Shown here: positions 51,269 through 59,613 of the stretch, piece after piece
How positions within the stretch are numbered: the stretch's first letter is position 1
How the letters are laid out: the number at the start of each line of letters is the position of its first letter
Source of the DNA: Amycolatopsis methanolica 239
GTDB taxonomy: Bacteria > Actinomycetota > Actinomycetes > Mycobacteriales > Pseudonocardiaceae
Length of the DNA stretch: 64,000 nt
Assembly: GCF_000739085.1 (NCBI RefSeq)
Contig: NZ_CP009110.1
Location: 5,828,001 to 5,892,000, forward strand
Direction of reading: 5' to 3'
Made by a program: the position numbers and the translations under genes
Notes under the pieces: model-generated
Databases searched by the model: none
Told to the model about the DNA's origin: nothing
The model's input: the letters and a program-made list of their open reading frames with translations, nothing else

Positions 51269-52327
51269 TCAGGCGAGCGCGTCGGTGATGGCGGCGCCCA
51301 GCTCGGTGGTCGTCGACTTGCCGCCCAGGTCGGGGGTCGCCACCGAGCCGGCCGCGAGCACCTCCTCGACGGCCTTGTGCACCGCCGCCGCGGCTGTCTT
51401 CTCGCCCAGGTGCTCCAGCATCATCGCGCCGGCCAGGATCTGCGCCACCGGGTTCGCGATGCCCTGCCCGGCGATGTCCGGGGCACTGCCGTGCACCGCC
51501 TCGAACATCGACGGGTACTCGCCCGGCGGGTTGACGTTGCCGGACGGCGCCATGCCTAGCCCTCCGGTCACAGCCGCCGCCAGGTCGCTCAGGATGTCGC
51601 CGAACAGGTTCGACCCCACCACGACGTCCAGCCGGTCCGGGTGCTGCACCATCCGAGCCGCGAGCGCATCGATGTGCGTCTGTTCATTGTGGACGTCGGG
51701 ATACTCCGCGGCGACCTCCGCGAAGACCTCGTCCCAGAACGGCATCGTGTGGATGATCCCGTTCGACTTGGTCGCCGAGCACACCCGGCCGCTGCGGGTG
51801 CGGGCCAGCTCGAACGCGAACCGGATGATCCGCTCGACCCCGACCCGTGTGAAGACCGACTCCTGGACCGCGAACTCGCCCGGCTGCCCCGGGTTGTGCC
51901 GCCCGCCGATCTGCGAGTACTCGCCCTCGGTGTTCTCCCGGACGATCACCATCTCCAGCTCGTCGGCCTCCCGGCCGGCCAGCACGGACGTCGTCCCGGG
52001 CAGCAGCCGCACCGGCCGCAGGTTCACGTACTGCGCGAACGCCCGCCGGATCGGGATCAGCAGCCCCCACAGCGACACGTGGTCCGGCACCCCGGGGAAC
52101 CCGACCGCGCCGAGCAGGATCCCGTCGAACGGCCGCAGCTGGTCGATGCCGTCCTCCGGCATCATCCGGCCCGTCTTGGTGTACCGCTCGCAGCTCCAGT
52201 CGAACTCCGTCCACTCCAGACGGAACCCGTGCACTTCGCCTGCCCGGTCCAGAACCTGGCGCGCCTCGGCGGTGACGTCGACCCCGATGCCGTCACCGGG
52301 GATGCTCGCGATCCGGTAGGTGCTCAC
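51269..52327 (-). CDS. Tartrate/D-malate dehydrogenase-type decarboxylating dehydrogenase
   Basis: The 352-residue protein is of the isocitrate/isopropylmalate dehydrogenase family. IPGDGIGVDVTAEA opens it, MVIVRENTEGEYSQIGGR and the substrate-loop ATKSNGI are present, and MFEAVHGSAPDIAGQGIANP binds NAD. The VRENTEGEYS-GGR form is typical of tartrate/D-malate dehydrogenases rather than LeuB. It probably oxidises and decarboxylates D-malate, tartrate or a related hydroxydiacid. GTG 52327 overlaps the aldehyde dehydrogenase stop by four bases, so both are translated together from the promoter with operator site C. Confidence 0.85.
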   Translation of the reverse strand: MSTYRIASIPGDGIGVDVTAEARQVLDRAGEVHGFRLEWTEFDWSCERYTKTGRMMPEDGIDQLRPFDGILLGAVGFPGVPDHVSLWGLLIPIRRAFAQYVNLRPVRLLPGTTSVLAGREADELEMVIVRENTEGEYSQIGGRHNPGQPGEFAVQESVFTRVGVERIIRFAFELARTRSGRVCSATKSNGIIHTMPFWDEVFAEVAAEYPDVHNEQTHIDALAARMVQHPDRLDVVVGSNLFGDILSDLAAAVTGGLGMAPSGNVNPPGEYPSMFEAVHGSAPDIAGQGIANPVAQILAGAMMLEHLGEKTAAAAVHKAVEEVLAAGSVATPDLGGKSTTTELGAAITDALA

Positions 52328-53787
52328 AGGCTCACCGCGATGTACTTGGTCTCCAGGAACTCGTCGATGCCGACGGTGCCGCCCTCGCGGCCGAGCCCGG
52401 ACTGCTTGACCCCGCCGAACGGCGCCGCCGGGTTGGACACGATGCCCTGGTTCAGCCCGATCATGCCGGCCTCCAGCGACTCCGACACACGCAGCGCGCG
52501 CTTGAGGTCGTTCGTGTAGACGTAGCTGACCAGGCCGTACTCGGTGTCGTTGGCAGCGGCGACGGCCTCGTCCTCGTCGTCGAACACGCTGATCGGCGCG
52601 ACCGGGCCGAAGATCTCCTCGCTCGCCATCCGCGCGTCCCGCGGCACGTCGGTCAGCACCGTGGCCTGGTAGAAGTTGCCCGGACCGTCCACAGTGGCCC
52701 CACCGGTGAGCACCTTGGCGCCCCGGGACGTGGCGTCGGCGACCAGCTCGGTCACCTTGTTCACCGCGTCGCTGTCGATGAGCGGGCCGACGACCACGCC
52801 GGGCTCGGTGCCGCGGCCCAGCGGCAGCGCGGACATCCGCTCGGTCAGCCGCCGGGCGAACTCGTCGGCGACCCCGCGCTGCACGTAGAACCGGTTCGCC
52901 GCGGTGCACGCCTCACCGATGTTGCGCATCTTGGCCTGCATGGCGCCCTCGACCGCCGCGTCCAGGTCGGCGTCGTCGAAGACCAGGAACGGCGCGTTGC
53001 CGCCCAGCTCCATCGACGTGCGCAGAACCTTGTCCGCGCACTGCTCCAGCAGCTTGCGCCCGACCGCGGTGGATCCGGTGAACGACAGCTTGCGCGCACG
53101 GCCGTCCTTGATCATCGGCTCCATCACGCCGCCGGGATCGCTGGTGGTGACCACGTTGAGCACGCCGGCGGGCAGCCCGGCCTCGGTCAGGATCGCGGCC
53201 AGCGCGAGCATCGACAGCGGCGTCTGCTCGGCCGGCTTGATGACCATCGTGCAGCCGGCGGCGATGGCCGGGCCGATCTTGCGGCCGCCCATGGCCATCG
53301 GGAAGTTCCACGGCGTGATCAGCAGGCACGGCCCGACCGGCTGCTTGGTGACGAGGAACCGGCCTGCCCCGTTGGGCGCGACCTGGTAGCCGCCGTCGAT
53401 GCGCACCGCCTCCTCGGAGAACCAGCGGAAGAACTCGGCCGCGTAGGCGACCTCGCCCTTCGCCTCGGCCAGCGGCTTGCCCATCTCCAGCGTCATCAAC
53501 AGCGCCAGCTCGTCGACGCGGGCGTTCAGCAGTTCGTAGGCGCGGCGCAGGATTTCGCTGCGCTCGCGCGGCGCCGTCTTCGCCCAGTCGGCCTGCGCGG
53601 ACACGGCCGCGTCGAGGGCCGCCTTCCCGTCCTCGGGCGCGGCGTCGGCGACCTCGCAGAGGACCCGGCCGGTGGCGGGATCCTCGACGGCGAAGGTCCG
53701 CCCGGTGCTCGACGGGACCCACTTCCCGCCGATGAACAGCTCCTTGCCGACGGCGTCCACGACACCCGATTCGGTCAGCTCGGCCAT
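52324..53787 (-). CDS. gabD: NAD(P)-dependent succinate-semialdehyde dehydrogenase
   Basis: The 487-residue aldehyde dehydrogenase has LLITPWNFPMAMGGRKIGPA, the cofactor motif FTGSTAVGRKL, the general base E in MELGGNAPF and the nucleophile C in NIGEACTAANRFYV. NTEYGLVSYVYTND and PFGGVKQSGLGREGG close it. The set fits GabD-type succinate-semialdehyde dehydrogenases. Divergent from it is a 4-aminobutyrate-type aminotransferase, so the pair can turn an omega-amino acid such as GABA into a diacid. It is the first gene of an operon with the tartrate/malate-type dehydrogenase, and operator site C lies in its promoter region. Confidence 0.88.
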   Translation of the reverse strand: MAELTESGVVDAVGKELFIGGKWVPSSTGRTFAVEDPATGRVLCEVADAAPEDGKAALDAAVSAQADWAKTAPRERSEILRRAYELLNARVDELALLMTLEMGKPLAEAKGEVAYAAEFFRWFSEEAVRIDGGYQVAPNGAGRFLVTKQPVGPCLLITPWNFPMAMGGRKIGPAIAAGCTMVIKPAEQTPLSMLALAAILTEAGLPAGVLNVVTTSDPGGVMEPMIKDGRARKLSFTGSTAVGRKLLEQCADKVLRTSMELGGNAPFLVFDDADLDAAVEGAMQAKMRNIGEACTAANRFYVQRGVADEFARRLTERMSALPLGRGTEPGVVVGPLIDSDAVNKVTELVADATSRGAKVLTGGATVDGPGNFYQATVLTDVPRDARMASEEIFGPVAPISVFDDEDEAVAAANDTEYGLVSYVYTNDLKRALRVSESLEAGMIGLNQGIVSNPAAPFGGVKQSGLGREGGTVGIDEFLETKYIAVSL

Positions 53788-53834
53788 TGGTCCTCCTGAT
53801 CAACCTTGCGCCTGTCCACGGGCCATGCTAGACA

Positions 53835-53848
53835 GATTGTCAACAATC
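53835..53848. promoter_or_regulatory. GntR operator site C
   Basis: GATTGT-CA-ACAATC is embedded in the longer AGATTGTCAACAATCT (53834-53849) in the divergent gap between the semialdehyde dehydrogenase and the aminotransferase. It is identical to site A, 10.5 kb away. Confidence 0.75.
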
Positions 53849-53882
53849 TACAAGCTCACTCCGCGTTAGGAGTTCCGCCGTC

Positions 53883-55142
53883 ATGGCCCAGCTCTCCCCC
53901 CTGCTCAAGCAGGCCACACCGGTCGTCGTCGAGCACGGCGAAGGCGCTTACCTCTACGACGTCGACGGCAACCGCCACCTCGACTTCACCGCCGGCATCG
54001 GCGTGACCAGCACCGGCCACTGCCACCCGAAGGTGGTCAAGGCGGCGCAGGAACAGATCGGCAAGGTCATCCACGCGCAGTACACCACCGTGATGCACCA
54101 GCCGCTGCTCAAGCTGACCGAACGGCTCGGCGACGTGCTGCCCGCGGGGCTGGACTCGCTGTTCTTCGCGAACTCCGGAAGCGAGGCCGTCGAAGCCGCG
54201 CTGCGCCTCTCGCGGCAGGCCACCGGGCGGCCGAACGTCATCGTCTTCCAGGGCGGGTTCCACGGCCGCACGGTCGCCGCGGCGTCGATGACCACTTCGG
54301 GCACGCGGTTCAGCGCCGGCATCTCGCCGCTGATGGGTGGCGTGCACGTGGCCCCCTTCCCCTACGCCTACCACTACGGCTGGGACGAGCAGACCGCGAC
54401 GAAGTTCGCATTGCGCGAGCTGGACTACCTCTTCCAGACGATCAGCGCCCCGAACGAGACGGCCGCGTTCTTCATCGAGCCGATGCTCGGCGAGGGCGGG
54501 TACGTGCCTGCGAACAGGGAGTTCATGGCCGGGCTGCGCGAGCGCGCCGACCGGCACGGCATCCTGCTGGTGATCGACGAGATCCAGACCGGGTTCGGGC
54601 GCACCGGCCGGTTCTGGGGCCACGACCACTTCGACGTGCGGCCGGACGTCGTGCTGATCGCGAAGGGCCTGGCGAGCGGGTTCCCGCTGTCCGGCATCGC
54701 GGCGTCGAAGGAGCTGATGTCCAAGGCGTTCCCCGGCTCACAGGGCGGCACGTACGGCGGCAACGCCGTGTCGTGTGCGGCCGCGCTGGCCACCCTCGAC
54801 GTGATCGAGGAGGAGAACCTGGTCGAGAACGCGGCGGCGCGCGGCAAGCAGCTGCTCGAAGGCGCACGGCTGATCGCCGACAAGACGCCGGAGATCGGCG
54901 AGGTGCGCGGGCTGGGCCTGCTGGTCGGGTCGGAGTTCACCAAGGCCGACGGCACGCCGGACACCGCGCTGGCCGCGGCGGCGCAGCAGGAGGCGGCGCG
55001 GCGCGGGCTGCTGCTGCTCACCTGCGGCGCGTACTCGAACGTCGTGCGGATGATCCCACCGCTGGTGGTCACCGCCGAGCAGATCGACGACGCGCTCGCG
55101 ATCTGGGCCGAGACCGTCGCCACCGTCACCGGTTCCAAGTAG
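53883..55142 (+). CDS. gabT: Class III aminotransferase, 4-aminobutyrate type
   Basis: The 419-residue PLP enzyme has GIGVTSTGHCHPKVVKA, FFANSGSEAVEAALRLSRQA for the phosphate, FHGRTVAAASMT, the cofactor aspartate in LLVIDEIQTGFGRTG and the Schiff-base lysine in LIAKGLASGFPLSGI. The IDEIQTGFGRTG form and length suit GABA or other omega-amino-acid transaminases. It is divergent from the GabD-like gene under operator site C. The DUF3830 gene follows 14 bp later, so the two are co-transcribed. Confidence 0.86.
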   Translation: MAQLSPLLKQATPVVVEHGEGAYLYDVDGNRHLDFTAGIGVTSTGHCHPKVVKAAQEQIGKVIHAQYTTVMHQPLLKLTERLGDVLPAGLDSLFFANSGSEAVEAALRLSRQATGRPNVIVFQGGFHGRTVAAASMTTSGTRFSAGISPLMGGVHVAPFPYAYHYGWDEQTATKFALRELDYLFQTISAPNETAAFFIEPMLGEGGYVPANREFMAGLRERADRHGILLVIDEIQTGFGRTGRFWGHDHFDVRPDVVLIAKGLASGFPLSGIAASKELMSKAFPGSQGGTYGGNAVSCAAALATLDVIEEENLVENAAARGKQLLEGARLIADKTPEIGEVRGLGLLVGSEFTKADGTPDTALAAAAQQEAARRGLLLLTCGAYSNVVRMIPPLVVTAEQIDDALAIWAETVATVTGSK

Positions 55143-55156
55143 AGAGAAGAAGCACG

Positions 55157-55657
55157 TTGGCCCGCTACATCACCATCTCACTCGACAAGCGCGGCGTGTC
55201 CTGCCGTGCGGTGCTGCTGGACGCGGAGGCGCCGCGGACCTGCCAGGCGGTGTGGAACGCGCTGCCGCAGAGCGGTTCGGCCTACCACGCGAAGTACGCC
55301 CGCAACGAGGTCTACACGCTGGTGCCACCGTTCGCCGACCCGAAGCCGGGCCGGGAGAACCCGACGGTCACCCCCATTCCCGGGGATGTCGTCTATTTCG
55401 GGTTCGAGGCGTGGGAAATCGGAAATCCGGCATACGGGTACGAAGACAGCAGCGAGGCCCACAGCGACAAGGGCGCGACCGATCTGGCGATCTTCTACGG
55501 CCGGAACAACCTGCTCATCAACGGCGACGCGGGCTGGGTTCCCGGCAACGTGTTCGCCACGATCGTGGAGGGCCTGCCGGAAATGGCGGCGGCCGCGCAG
55601 GACCTGTGGCTGCGTGGCGTCGAGGGCGAAACGCTGTCCTTCGCCCGCGCCGAGTAG
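55157..55657 (+). CDS. DUF3830 family (cyclophilin-like) protein
   Basis: The 166-residue product matches DUF3830, a cyclophilin-like beta-barrel family: RGVSCRAVLLDAEAPRTCQA near the start, then PGDVVYFGFEAWEIGNP and DLAIFYGRNNLLINGDAGWV. Members are often encoded with catabolic amidohydrolases or racemases in actinomycetes. No reaction is known. It starts at TTG 55157 with a moderate AGAAG upstream. GGGGC/GCCCC at 55678-55696 is a weak terminator candidate. Confidence 0.8.
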   Translation: MARYITISLDKRGVSCRAVLLDAEAPRTCQAVWNALPQSGSAYHAKYARNEVYTLVPPFADPKPGRENPTVTPIPGDVVYFGFEAWEIGNPAYGYEDSSEAHSDKGATDLAIFYGRNNLLINGDAGWVPGNVFATIVEGLPEMAAAAQDLWLRGVEGETLSFARAE

Positions 55658-56026
55658 CTCTCGACCTGCGGTCGTTAGGGGCAGAACCCTGGCCCCCCGT
55701 CACCCGTTAGCGTGATCATAGGGGGATCACCTTGCGTGGCAATGTGTTCACCCGTTCGGGCGGGCATCACCCGGTGTGCCGGGTCAAGATCAGCATCACC
55801 CCAGATGAGCCCGCCCGACGGCGCTACGAGCAGCACAACGGCACCCCCAGCCGAGAACCCGAAAGTGTTACGTGTTTAGGCTGGGCGGATTTTCCACCGC
55901 GGTATTCGCGCGGCTCCACGCTTTCCAGGGCGGTTTGACACCGCCCAGCGGAACTGAAAATCTTCCCTTGCTTTCGAAAGCAGCCAGATTCGCAAGGTTT
56001 GATTTTCGCAAAGGAGCCCCTCTCCA
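55658..56026. other. Gap with a promoter-like palindrome ahead of a short gene
   Basis: This 369-bp gap has no confident gene. GGGCGGT (55928-55934) and ACCGCCC (55940-55946) form a perfect inverted repeat around TTGAC, so a -35 box TTGACA (55935-55940) sits inside an operator-like palindrome. The stretch after it (55951-56016) is AT-richer and leads to AAGGAG at 56011-56016 of the small gene at 56027. An open frame at 55732-55938 is discussed under rejected items. Confidence 0.5.
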
Positions 56027-56113
56027 ATGTTCGCTGCGCACTTCCACCACGGCCACGACATCGTTTCCAACATCCTGGCCGGTCTCGCGCACGTCCTCGG
56101 CTGGCTGGTCTGA
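56027..56113 (+). CDS. 28-residue predicted membrane-associated peptide
   Basis: A short open frame encodes 28 residues: a His-rich start (MFAAHFHHGHD) and a hydrophobic helix (IVSNILAGLAHVLGWLV) to the C-terminus. AAGGAG lies 10 bases before the ATG, a promoter-like TTGACA inside a palindrome lies 87 bp upstream, and a strong terminator starts 17 bp after the stop. These signals on both sides make a real gene plausible. I recognise no family. A small membrane protein or a leader peptide is possible. Confidence 0.5.
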   Translation: MFAAHFHHGHDIVSNILAGLAHVLGWLV

Positions 56114-56129
56114 CCCGCTGACCCGAGAA

Positions 56130-56168
56130 GGCGGGGCCGGTACGTTGGCGCGGACCGGCCCCGCCCCC
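56130..56168 (+). terminator. Strong hairpin terminator after the 28-residue gene
   Basis: GGCGGGGCCGGT (56130-56141) pairs perfectly with ACCGGCCCCGCC (56154-56165) over 12 bp with a 12-nt loop, followed by CCCTTT. It separates the short gene from the GlcD-like gene. Confidence 0.75.
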
Positions 56169-56357
56169 TTTCCGGTGCGAACAAACTGGGGGCGAACAGG
56201 AAGGCTGCGCGTCCACGTTTGCGACCACGGAGTCACCGTCGCCCGGCGGCGGCTGCGTCGCCTCCGCCAGACGTGAATCTCCTTCGCTTCCGGTCCTGCG
56301 CTCTCCCGTACTAGGCTTCCGTCATTCGGGCAGGCGCAGGAAAGGACCGGGCACGTC

Positions 56358-57731
56358 ATGGGCGACGTCACCGCGCGGATCGCCGAGATCGTCGGCGAGC
56401 GCAACCTCCTCTCCGGGGACTCCGTCCCAGACGACTACGCGAAGGACGAGTCCCTCACCGTCGACGCCGTCAAGCCGGCCCACGTCGTCAAACCCGCCAC
56501 CGCCGAAGAGGTCGCCGCCGTGCTGGCCGTCGCCGCCGAGAACGGCCTGCCGGTCACGGCTCGCGGCTCGGGCAGCGGGTTGTCCGGCGCGGCCCGCCCT
56601 CGCGAGGACGGCCTGCTCGTCTCGTTCGAGCGGATGAACGCGGTCCTGGAGATCGACACCGCCAACCAAGTCGCCGTCGTCCAGCCGGGCGTCACGCTCA
56701 GCGAACTGGACGAGGCGACCAAGGAGGCCGGCCTCGCCTACACGGTCTACCCGGGCGAGCTGAGCGCGAGCGTCGGCGGCAACGTCGGCACCAACGCGGG
56801 CGGCATGCGCGCGGTCAAGTACGGCGTGGCGCGGCACAACATCGTCGGCCTGCAGGCGGTTCTGCCTACCGGCGAGATCATCCGCACCGGCGGCAAGACG
56901 TCCAAGATCTCCAGCGGCTACGACCTGACCCAGTTGATCATCGGCTCCGAGGGCACGCTCGCGCTGGTCACCGAGGTGATCGTCAAGCTGTACCCGCGCC
57001 TGCCGCACGCCGCGACGCTGCTCGCCCCGTTCGGTGACCTCGACCAGGTGATGCGCGCCGTCCCGGAGGTCATCGCCAGCGGTCTGACGCCGAACATCCT
57101 CGAGTACATCGACAACCTGACGATGGCGGCGATCACCTACAACGAGAAACTGGAGCTGGGCGTCCCCGAGGAGGTCCGCAACGCCACGCAGGCCTACCTG
57201 GTGGTGGGTCTGGAAAACCGCGATGGCGATCGGCTGGACGGCGACGTCGAGCGGGCCGGCGAGCTGCTCGGCGAGCTGGGCGCATCCGACGTGTACGTGC
57301 TGGACGGCGGTTCGGCCCGCAAGCTCATCGAGGCGCGGGAGAAGGCGTTCTGGACGGCGAAGGCCGCCGGCGCCGACGACGTGATCGACGTCGTGGTGCC
57401 GCGCTCGGAGATGCCCGGGTTCCTGGCGAAGGTCCGGGAGCTCGCCACGGCAGCCGAGGCCGGCGCGATCGGCTGCGGCCACGCCGGGGACGGCAACGTC
57501 CACTTGGGAATCTTCTGCAAGGACCCGGAGAAGCGGCACCGGCTGCTGCACGACATCTTCACCGCGGGCATCGCGGTCGGCGGGGCGATCTCCGGTGAGC
57601 ACGGCATCGGGCAGGCGAAGAAGGACCACTTCCTCGCGCTCGAGGACCCGGCCAAGGTCGCGTTGCTGCGCCGGATCAAGCAGGCCTTCGACCCGAAGGG
57701 CATCCTGAACCCGGATGTCCTGTTCGACTGA
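56358..57731 (+). CDS. FAD-linked 2-hydroxyacid oxidase/dehydrogenase (GlcD-like)
   Basis: The 457-residue protein is a GlcD/D-lactate dehydrogenase-type flavoenzyme. A PCMH FAD domain spans residues 35-215 (VTARGSGSGLSGAARP, YPGELSASVGGNVGTNAGGM, LIIGSEGTLALVTE). A FAD-oxidase C domain follows with IGCGHAGDGNVHLGIF and AISGEHGIGQAKKDHF, and it ends FDPKGILNPDVLFD. It oxidises glycolate, D-lactate or another 2-hydroxy acid to the keto acid. The TPP enzyme 8 bp downstream could act on that keto acid, so the two probably form a short pathway. Confidence 0.87.
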   Translation: MGDVTARIAEIVGERNLLSGDSVPDDYAKDESLTVDAVKPAHVVKPATAEEVAAVLAVAAENGLPVTARGSGSGLSGAARPREDGLLVSFERMNAVLEIDTANQVAVVQPGVTLSELDEATKEAGLAYTVYPGELSASVGGNVGTNAGGMRAVKYGVARHNIVGLQAVLPTGEIIRTGGKTSKISSGYDLTQLIIGSEGTLALVTEVIVKLYPRLPHAATLLAPFGDLDQVMRAVPEVIASGLTPNILEYIDNLTMAAITYNEKLELGVPEEVRNATQAYLVVGLENRDGDRLDGDVERAGELLGELGASDVYVLDGGSARKLIEAREKAFWTAKAAGADDVIDVVVPRSEMPGFLAKVRELATAAEAGAIGCGHAGDGNVHLGIFCKDPEKRHRLLHDIFTAGIAVGGAISGEHGIGQAKKDHFLALEDPAKVALLRRIKQAFDPKGILNPDVLFD

Positions 57732-57739
57732 GGAGTGAG

Positions 57740-59293
57740 ATGAACGGCGCGCAGTCCCTGATCCGCACGCTCGTCGACGCGGGTGTCGACGTGTGCTTCT
57801 CCAATCCCGGCACGTCGGAGATGCACTTCGTCGCGGCGCTCGATTCGGTGCCCGAGATGCGCGGTGTGCTGGCCCTGTTCGAGGGCGTGGTCACCGGCGC
57901 CGCCGACGGTTACGCGCGGGTCGCGGGCAAGCCGGCCGCGACGCTCCTGCACCTGGGGCCGGGGCTGGGCAACGGCCTGGCGAACCTGCACAACGCCCGG
58001 CGCGGCCATGTGCCGGTGGTGAACGTGATCGGCGACCACGCGACGTACCACAAGAAGTACGACGCGCCGCTGGAGTCGGACATCGAGGCGATCGCCGGTT
58101 CGCTGAACGGGTGGGTGCGCCGGTCGGGGAACAGCGCGGACGTCGGCGCGGACGCCGCGTTCGCCGTCGCCGCGGCGCAGGAGGCGCCGGGCAAGGTGGC
58201 GACGCTGATCCTGCCCGCGGACGTCTCGTGGGGCGACGGTGGTGTCGCGGTGAAGCCGATGCCGCCGCGCGCGCCGCAGACCGTCACGGACACCACGGTC
58301 AAGGCGGTCGCGGAGGTGCTGCGCACCGGTGAGCCGGTCGCGTTGCTGGTGGGCGGACCGGCCTGCCGCGAACCCGGTCTGCGTGCGGTGAGCCGGATCG
58401 CCACCGCGACCGGCGCGAAGCCGTTCGTGGAGACCTTCCCGGCGAGGCTGGAACGCGGCGCCGGACTGCCCACGATCGAGCGCTTGGCGTACCTGGCCGA
58501 GCAGGTGCAGTGGCAGCTGGAGGGCATCAAGCACGTCATCGTGGCCGGGACCAAGCCGCCTGTGTCGTTCTTCGCCTACCCCGGCAAGGCGAGCGACCTG
58601 GTGCCGGAGGGCGCGCAGGTGCACACGCTGGCCGAGTTGGACCAGGACGTGGTGGCCGCGCTGGAAGCACTCGCGGACGAGGTCGCGTCCGATGTGAACC
58701 CGGTGCTGCAGGAACCGGCTCGTCCGGCGCTGCCGACCGGTGCGCTCACGGTGCAGAACTGGGTCGAGGTGATCGGCGCGCTGTTGCCGGAGGGCGCGAT
58801 CATTTCGGACGAGGCCAACACCTCCGGACTGCTCCTACCGGGCGCGACGGCCGGTGCTTCCCGGCACGACGTGCTCACCCTGACCGGCGGCGCCATCGGA
58901 CAGGGACTCCCGGTAGCCGTGGGCGCCGCGATCGCCGCCCCCGACCGCCCGGTGATCGCACTGCAGGCGGACGGCAGCGCCCTCTACACCATCTCGGCAC
59001 TGTGGACGATGGCGCGGGAAAACCTCAACGTGACCACGGTGATCCTCAACAACCACGCCTACGCCATCCTGCGCATGGAACTGCAGCGAGTCGGAGCGGA
59101 AGCGTCCGGCCCGAAGGCGAAGGACCTGCTGGACCTCGCAAGGCCCGACATCGACTTCGTGAAGATCGCGGAAGGCATGGGCGTCTCAGCAACACGGGCG
59201 ACGACGGCCGAGGAACTGGCCGAGCAATTCCGCAACGCGCTCAACGAGCCGGGCCCCCACCTCATCGACGCAGCAGTACCCCCACTGCTCTAA
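57740..59293 (+). CDS. Thiamine-diphosphate enzyme, benzoylformate-decarboxylase/ALS-like
   Basis: The 517-residue protein starts MNGAQSLIRTLVDAGVDVCF, then FSNPGTSEMHFVAAL. The catalytic glutamate is in LALFEGVVTGAADGYARVAG. The diphosphate motif is ALQADGSALYTISALWTMAR ending NNHAYAIL, where DG-X-NN is complete. This class is annotated as acetolactate-synthase-like but clusters with benzoylformate and sulfopyruvate decarboxylases. It is co-transcribed with the GlcD-like oxidase, which suggests decarboxylation of the 2-keto acid that the oxidase makes. The stop is directly followed by the structured element copy 2. Confidence 0.85.
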   Translation: MNGAQSLIRTLVDAGVDVCFSNPGTSEMHFVAALDSVPEMRGVLALFEGVVTGAADGYARVAGKPAATLLHLGPGLGNGLANLHNARRGHVPVVNVIGDHATYHKKYDAPLESDIEAIAGSLNGWVRRSGNSADVGADAAFAVAAAQEAPGKVATLILPADVSWGDGGVAVKPMPPRAPQTVTDTTVKAVAEVLRTGEPVALLVGGPACREPGLRAVSRIATATGAKPFVETFPARLERGAGLPTIERLAYLAEQVQWQLEGIKHVIVAGTKPPVSFFAYPGKASDLVPEGAQVHTLAELDQDVVAALEALADEVASDVNPVLQEPARPALPTGALTVQNWVEVIGALLPEGAIISDEANTSGLLLPGATAGASRHDVLTLTGGAIGQGLPVAVGAAIAAPDRPVIALQADGSALYTISALWTMARENLNVTTVILNNHAYAILRMELQRVGAEASGPKAKDLLDLARPDIDFVKIAEGMGVSATRATTAEELAEQFRNALNEPGPHLIDAAVPPLL

Positions 59294-59551
59294 GGGCGCA
59301 TAGCGCCAGGCCCTGAACACAAGGTAGCTGGGTGGTCATCCCGGGCCTGTCCGTCCGGCGAGGACTCTTTTGATCTTTAAAGCCACGCCTTCGCGCGGAA
59401 AGCGCCTCACGGCGCTTGAAAGGTCACCTTACGGCCACCCCCGCCCCCGATGCCTGATTGTGTTTCAGTCGCCGACCAAAGATCGGCTGTGGATCGGGGG
59501 CGGGGGAGGTCTGGCTGGGTGGGCCGCTTCTGTTTCGTTGCCGGGCGGCGG
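59294..59551 (+). repeat. Structured inverted element, copy 2 (partner at 24781-25049)
   Basis: Starting at the base after the TPP-enzyme stop codon, this 258-bp non-coding stretch is the reverse complement of the element at 24781-25049 with changes scattered throughout. It starts with the hairpin GGGCGC-ATA-GCGCC and carries CTGGGTGGTCATCCC, CCGGCGAGGACTCTTTTGA, CGCGCGGAAAGCGCC and the paired GGCCACCCCCGCCCCCGAT / ATCGGGGGCGGGG blocks. It ends near CGTTGCCGGGCGGCGG. Hairpins seen in copy 1 are kept with changes in both arms in places. Confidence 0.8.
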
Positions 59552-59566
59552 TTCGTTGCAAAGAAA

Positions 59567-59604
59567 AAAGGCGCCCTCCCCGGGTTGTCGGGAAGGGCGC
59601 CTTT
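59567..59604 (-). terminator. Intrinsic terminator of the fadA-fadB operon
   Basis: On the minus strand AAGGCGCCCTTCCC pairs with GGGGAGGGCGCCTT around a short loop, followed by TTTTCTTT. It starts 10 bp after the fadB stop and is among the few classic rho-independent terminators in the window. Confidence 0.85.
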
Positions 59605-59613
59605 CTGTTCTTG

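Noticed and set aside
55732..55938. 68-codon open frame starting at TTG after the DUF3830 gene
   Set aside because: A ribosome-binding-like AGGGGGA precedes it, but the product has no recognisable pattern and its 3' end runs into the promoter palindrome at 55928-55946. Too weak to call.
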